Assembly (NCBI GenBank): GCA_017477505.1
Contig: JAFUVQ010000060.1
Span: 62,001-126,000, forward strand
DNA: 64,000 nucleotides
Origin: Eubacterium sp.
GTDB lineage: Bacteria > Bacillota > Clostridia > Lachnospirales > Lachnospiraceae
Direction of reading: 5' to 3'
The notes beneath the pieces were generated by a model, which was not told the origin of the DNA, ran no database searches, and worked only from the letters and a program-made list of their open reading frames with translations. The stretch's first letter is position 1. Each line of letters begins with the position of its first letter. A program made the translations under genes and the position numbers. Below, piece after piece: positions 62,296 through 64,000 of this stretch.

Positions 62296-62892
62296 TCATG
62301 CTACAGGAGTAATATCATTCATTAGCATCGTAACTACATCTGAAATAAAGATATCTCTTTGTTCTTTACTTTTTAAGCTATATCCAATGATCAGCCCAGA
62401 ATTATCACCGGCAAGGAAAGCTGTCTGCATTATAGACGCAAGTGAAAATGCAATAAGTTTTTTCTTTCTTTCCGAAATATCCCCCCTTAAAGCCATTTGA
62501 AATCCCTTCTGGGTAAGAGAAGAATTTCCCGCCGGGTCATAATCCTTAAAGTCCGATATTATCGATATTTTTGCTATCGAAGGATTTGAATATATATAGT
62601 CAAAGGTCTGTCTTGCAAATGAGATCAAACGTTCCAAGTCCGATAGTCCATCATCTGCCATGTAATCAACTTTATCAGGAGCTAATCCAAAAAGCTTTTC
62701 ATTTATAATCTCCCTGCTGCACTGTGCTATCAGATTCTCTTTGCTTCCAAAGTGATAATTGATGAGTCCCAATGCCACTCCGCTTTTATCAGCAATCTTT
62801 CTGGCAGTAATGTTTTTTATATCCCCGTCTGATTTTTCTATTATTTCTATAGTCGCTTTAATAATAGATTTTTTTACATCATCATTTTTCAT
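62296..62892 (-). CDS. TetR-family transcriptional repressor
   Basis: A 198-residue regulator with an N-terminal HTH ('DVKKSIIKATIEIIEKSDGDIKNITARKIADKSGVALGLINYHFGSKENLI') and a helical ligand domain. ATG 62892 has AAGGAGG with eight-base spacing; the open frame upstream is not supported. Two TTGAAC...GTTCAA operators overlap its promoter, so it almost certainly represses itself and the downstream CPBP-like and PAP2-like genes. Confidence 0.94.
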   Translation of the reverse strand: MKNDDVKKSIIKATIEIIEKSDGDIKNITARKIADKSGVALGLINYHFGSKENLIAQCSREIINEKLFGLAPDKVDYMADDGLSDLERLISFARQTFDYIYSNPSIAKISIISDFKDYDPAGNSSLTQKGFQMALRGDISERKKKLIAFSLASIMQTAFLAGDNSGLIIGYSLKSKEQRDIFISDVVTMLMNDITPVA

Positions 62893-62904
62893 ATGATAAC
62901 CTCC

Positions 62905-62952
62905 TTGAACAACGTTCAAATTTATTATATTGAACATTGTTCAAAATGTCAA
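62905..62952 (-). promoter_or_regulatory. tetR promoter with two operators
   Basis: Minus strand TTGACA (62947-62952), 17-base spacer, TATAAT (62924-62929): full consensus. TTGAACATTGTTCAA (62930-62944) fills the spacer; TTGAACAACGTTCAA (62905-62919) lies over the start site, 25 bases centre to centre. Confidence 0.88.
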
Positions 62953-62953
62953 T

Positions 62954-62995
62954 AAAAAAATCGGCATAGAATCCATTTCTGAACTCTTTGCCGAT
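62954..62995 (-). terminator. terminator of the aldose-epimerase-like gene
   Basis: Minus strand ATCGGCA / TGCCGAT stem with a 22-base loop that has an AGAA/TTCT inner pairing, followed by seven T. It ends right before the tetR -35, insulating the two units. The gap up to 63101 holds nothing else. Confidence 0.75.
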
Positions 62996-63101
62996 ATACC
63001 TATGCCACGCCTTTATAGTACGTTTATCCAGCGAAATATATAATAAATCTCAAAGCCTTTTTTAGCAAAATAAAGTGAAGACATCTAAAGTATTATTTCT
63101 T

Positions 63102-63995
63102 TCATTTCTTCTCTGACTTAAGTGTCGGGAATTCAATATCATACTCAGCCTCAAAAGCCTCATCAGGTTCAAGGGCGTTTCCGTACTCACGCTCTTCAAG
63201 CTTTTTGCTGAAGTCCTCTCTGTCTGCGCGGCCATACCATGGTTCTATGCAGACAAATGGAGCGTTTTTCCCGACCGGTGACCATATTCCGCAGAGCGGT
63301 GCAGTAAAGCTGACTTTCACAAGTCTGGTTCCGTCCTCTCTCGCAACTGTCACCTCGTGAATCTGTTCATCTTCGATTATCAATGCATCCTCACTGAAAA
63401 GCTCAGCTGACATTTTAATCTGGCTGTCCCTCACCTCCACGGTTTTAACCTTTGAAGAAAGTACACCCTTATCACTGAGTACATTTACTTTTAAATCCTT
63501 ATTGGTATCAAAGATGAGGCTATCCCTGTCGCTGTCGCAGTTGAATGCAGGGTGTGCGCCTATGGAGAAGTACATCTTCTTATCATTTATATTCTCCACC
63601 TTCCACATAACCTTTATGCTCCTGCCTGAAAGCACATACTTTATGAAAAGCCTGAACCTGAAAGGATATACCTTAAGGGTATCAACACTGTCGGTCAGCA
63701 TAAAGAGTGCTGCAGAATCATGATTCTCATCCGGTTCAGCTATTCTGACAAATTCCATATCTCTTGCAAAGCCGTGCTGTCCCAGTGTATAAGTCACTCC
63801 ATCATAGATACTCTCCTTATCCTTATACTGCCCTACAACAGGAAACAGAACGGGCGAAGTTCTGCCCCAGAACTCAGGGTCAGCCTGCCACATATATTCG
63901 TAACCGGTCTTATTATCTTTAACCGATCTCAGTTCTGCTCCATGGTATGAAATCCCAACTGTAAGTTCATCATTTTTCAGTATTACATCCACCAT
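63102..63995 (-). CDS. aldose 1-epimerase family protein (LacX-like)
   Basis: A 297-residue protein of the galactose mutarotase fold. 'ISYHGAELRSVKDNKTGYEYMW', 'FPVVGQYKD', 'GQHGFARDMEF' (His), 'FSIGAHPAFNCD' (His) and 'VCIEPWYGRADRE' (catalytic Glu) are present. This LacX-like branch interconverts anomers of free or phosphorylated sugars. ATG 63995 lies five bases from the window end, so promoter and ribosome binding site are out of view. Confidence 0.93.
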   Translation of the reverse strand: MVDVILKNDELTVGISYHGAELRSVKDNKTGYEYMWQADPEFWGRTSPVLFPVVGQYKDKESIYDGVTYTLGQHGFARDMEFVRIAEPDENHDSAALFMLTDSVDTLKVYPFRFRLFIKYVLSGRSIKVMWKVENINDKKMYFSIGAHPAFNCDSDRDSLIFDTNKDLKVNVLSDKGVLSSKVKTVEVRDSQIKMSAELFSEDALIIEDEQIHEVTVAREDGTRLVKVSFTAPLCGIWSPVGKNAPFVCIEPWYGRADREDFSKKLEEREYGNALEPDEAFEAEYDIEFPTLKSEKK

Positions 63996-64000
63996 TTTTC

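Overview
The window is a contiguous piece of a low-to-mid GC (roughly 43-45 % by eye) Firmicutes chromosome. Gene content points to the Clostridia, most likely Lachnospiraceae (Butyrivibrio/Pseudobutyrivibrio-like). Supporting genes are a split purine end-pathway (PurO plus stand-alone AICAR transformylase), a DUF1846 protein, fused FeoAB, a four-subunit pyruvate:ferredoxin oxidoreductase, an NADP-isocitrate dehydrogenase, MutS2, DegV, and strong AGGAGG ribosome binding sites. No rRNA, tRNA, CRISPR array, intact prophage or intact insertion sequence was seen. It reads as ordinary core chromosome with a few accessory patches.

1-13.6 kb: the 5' part of an intracellular alpha-amylase, icd, a PH-like membrane protein, gpmA, then the complete F1Fo ATP synthase cluster on the minus strand (atpB-E-F-A-G-D-C). 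A DUF1846 gene and a Ca2+/Na+-type antiporter precede it and are probably co-transcribed. The cluster has no atpH. The missing delta subunit is represented only by a delta-C-terminal-like domain fused to the N-terminus of AtpA. AtpE carries a signal-peptide-like extension. 13.6-24.7 kb: mutS2, a two-component system, a surface-polymer operon (GT2-GtrA, an Arg/Pro repeat membrane protein, a NAGPA-type phosphodiester glycosidase), then an Rrf2 regulator, an S1-domain protein and a DUF3737 beta-helix protein.

24.7-33 kb: sulfur and iron/redox metabolism on the minus strand: metY and cysK (O-acetylhomoserine and O-acetylserine sulfhydrylases), feoAB and porCDAB. Upstream of metY is what looks like a complete transcription attenuator that senses cysteine by translation. 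It has a consensus promoter overlapped by an inverted-repeat operator, a 42-codon leader ORF with three consecutive Cys codons, a 10-bp antiterminator pairing and an intrinsic terminator. This is the most interesting regulatory element in the window. An 85-bp near-perfect palindrome separates metY from cysK.

33-49.5 kb: a HAD phosphatase and cardiolipin synthase, a 995-residue orphan protein with an internal duplication, a BI-1 family protein, the purine genes, DegV, a LysR regulator with an epimerase, pyridoxal kinase, a MocR (PdxR-like) regulator and an S66 peptidase. 49.6-56.5 kb: a histidine kinase/response regulator, a secreted C45-type lipoprotein and a FtsX-type ABC transporter, probably an envelope-stress or peptide-response module. 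56.5-64 kb is accessory: a group II intron 3'-end relic, a higBA toxin-antitoxin pair under a palindromic operator, two unannotated small ORFs, a flavodoxin/aldo-keto reductase operon with paired operators, a self-regulated TetR operon (TetR, CPBP-like, PAP2-like) and an aldose-1-epimerase-like gene.

All calls come from reading the sequence and from knowledge of protein families; no database search was run.
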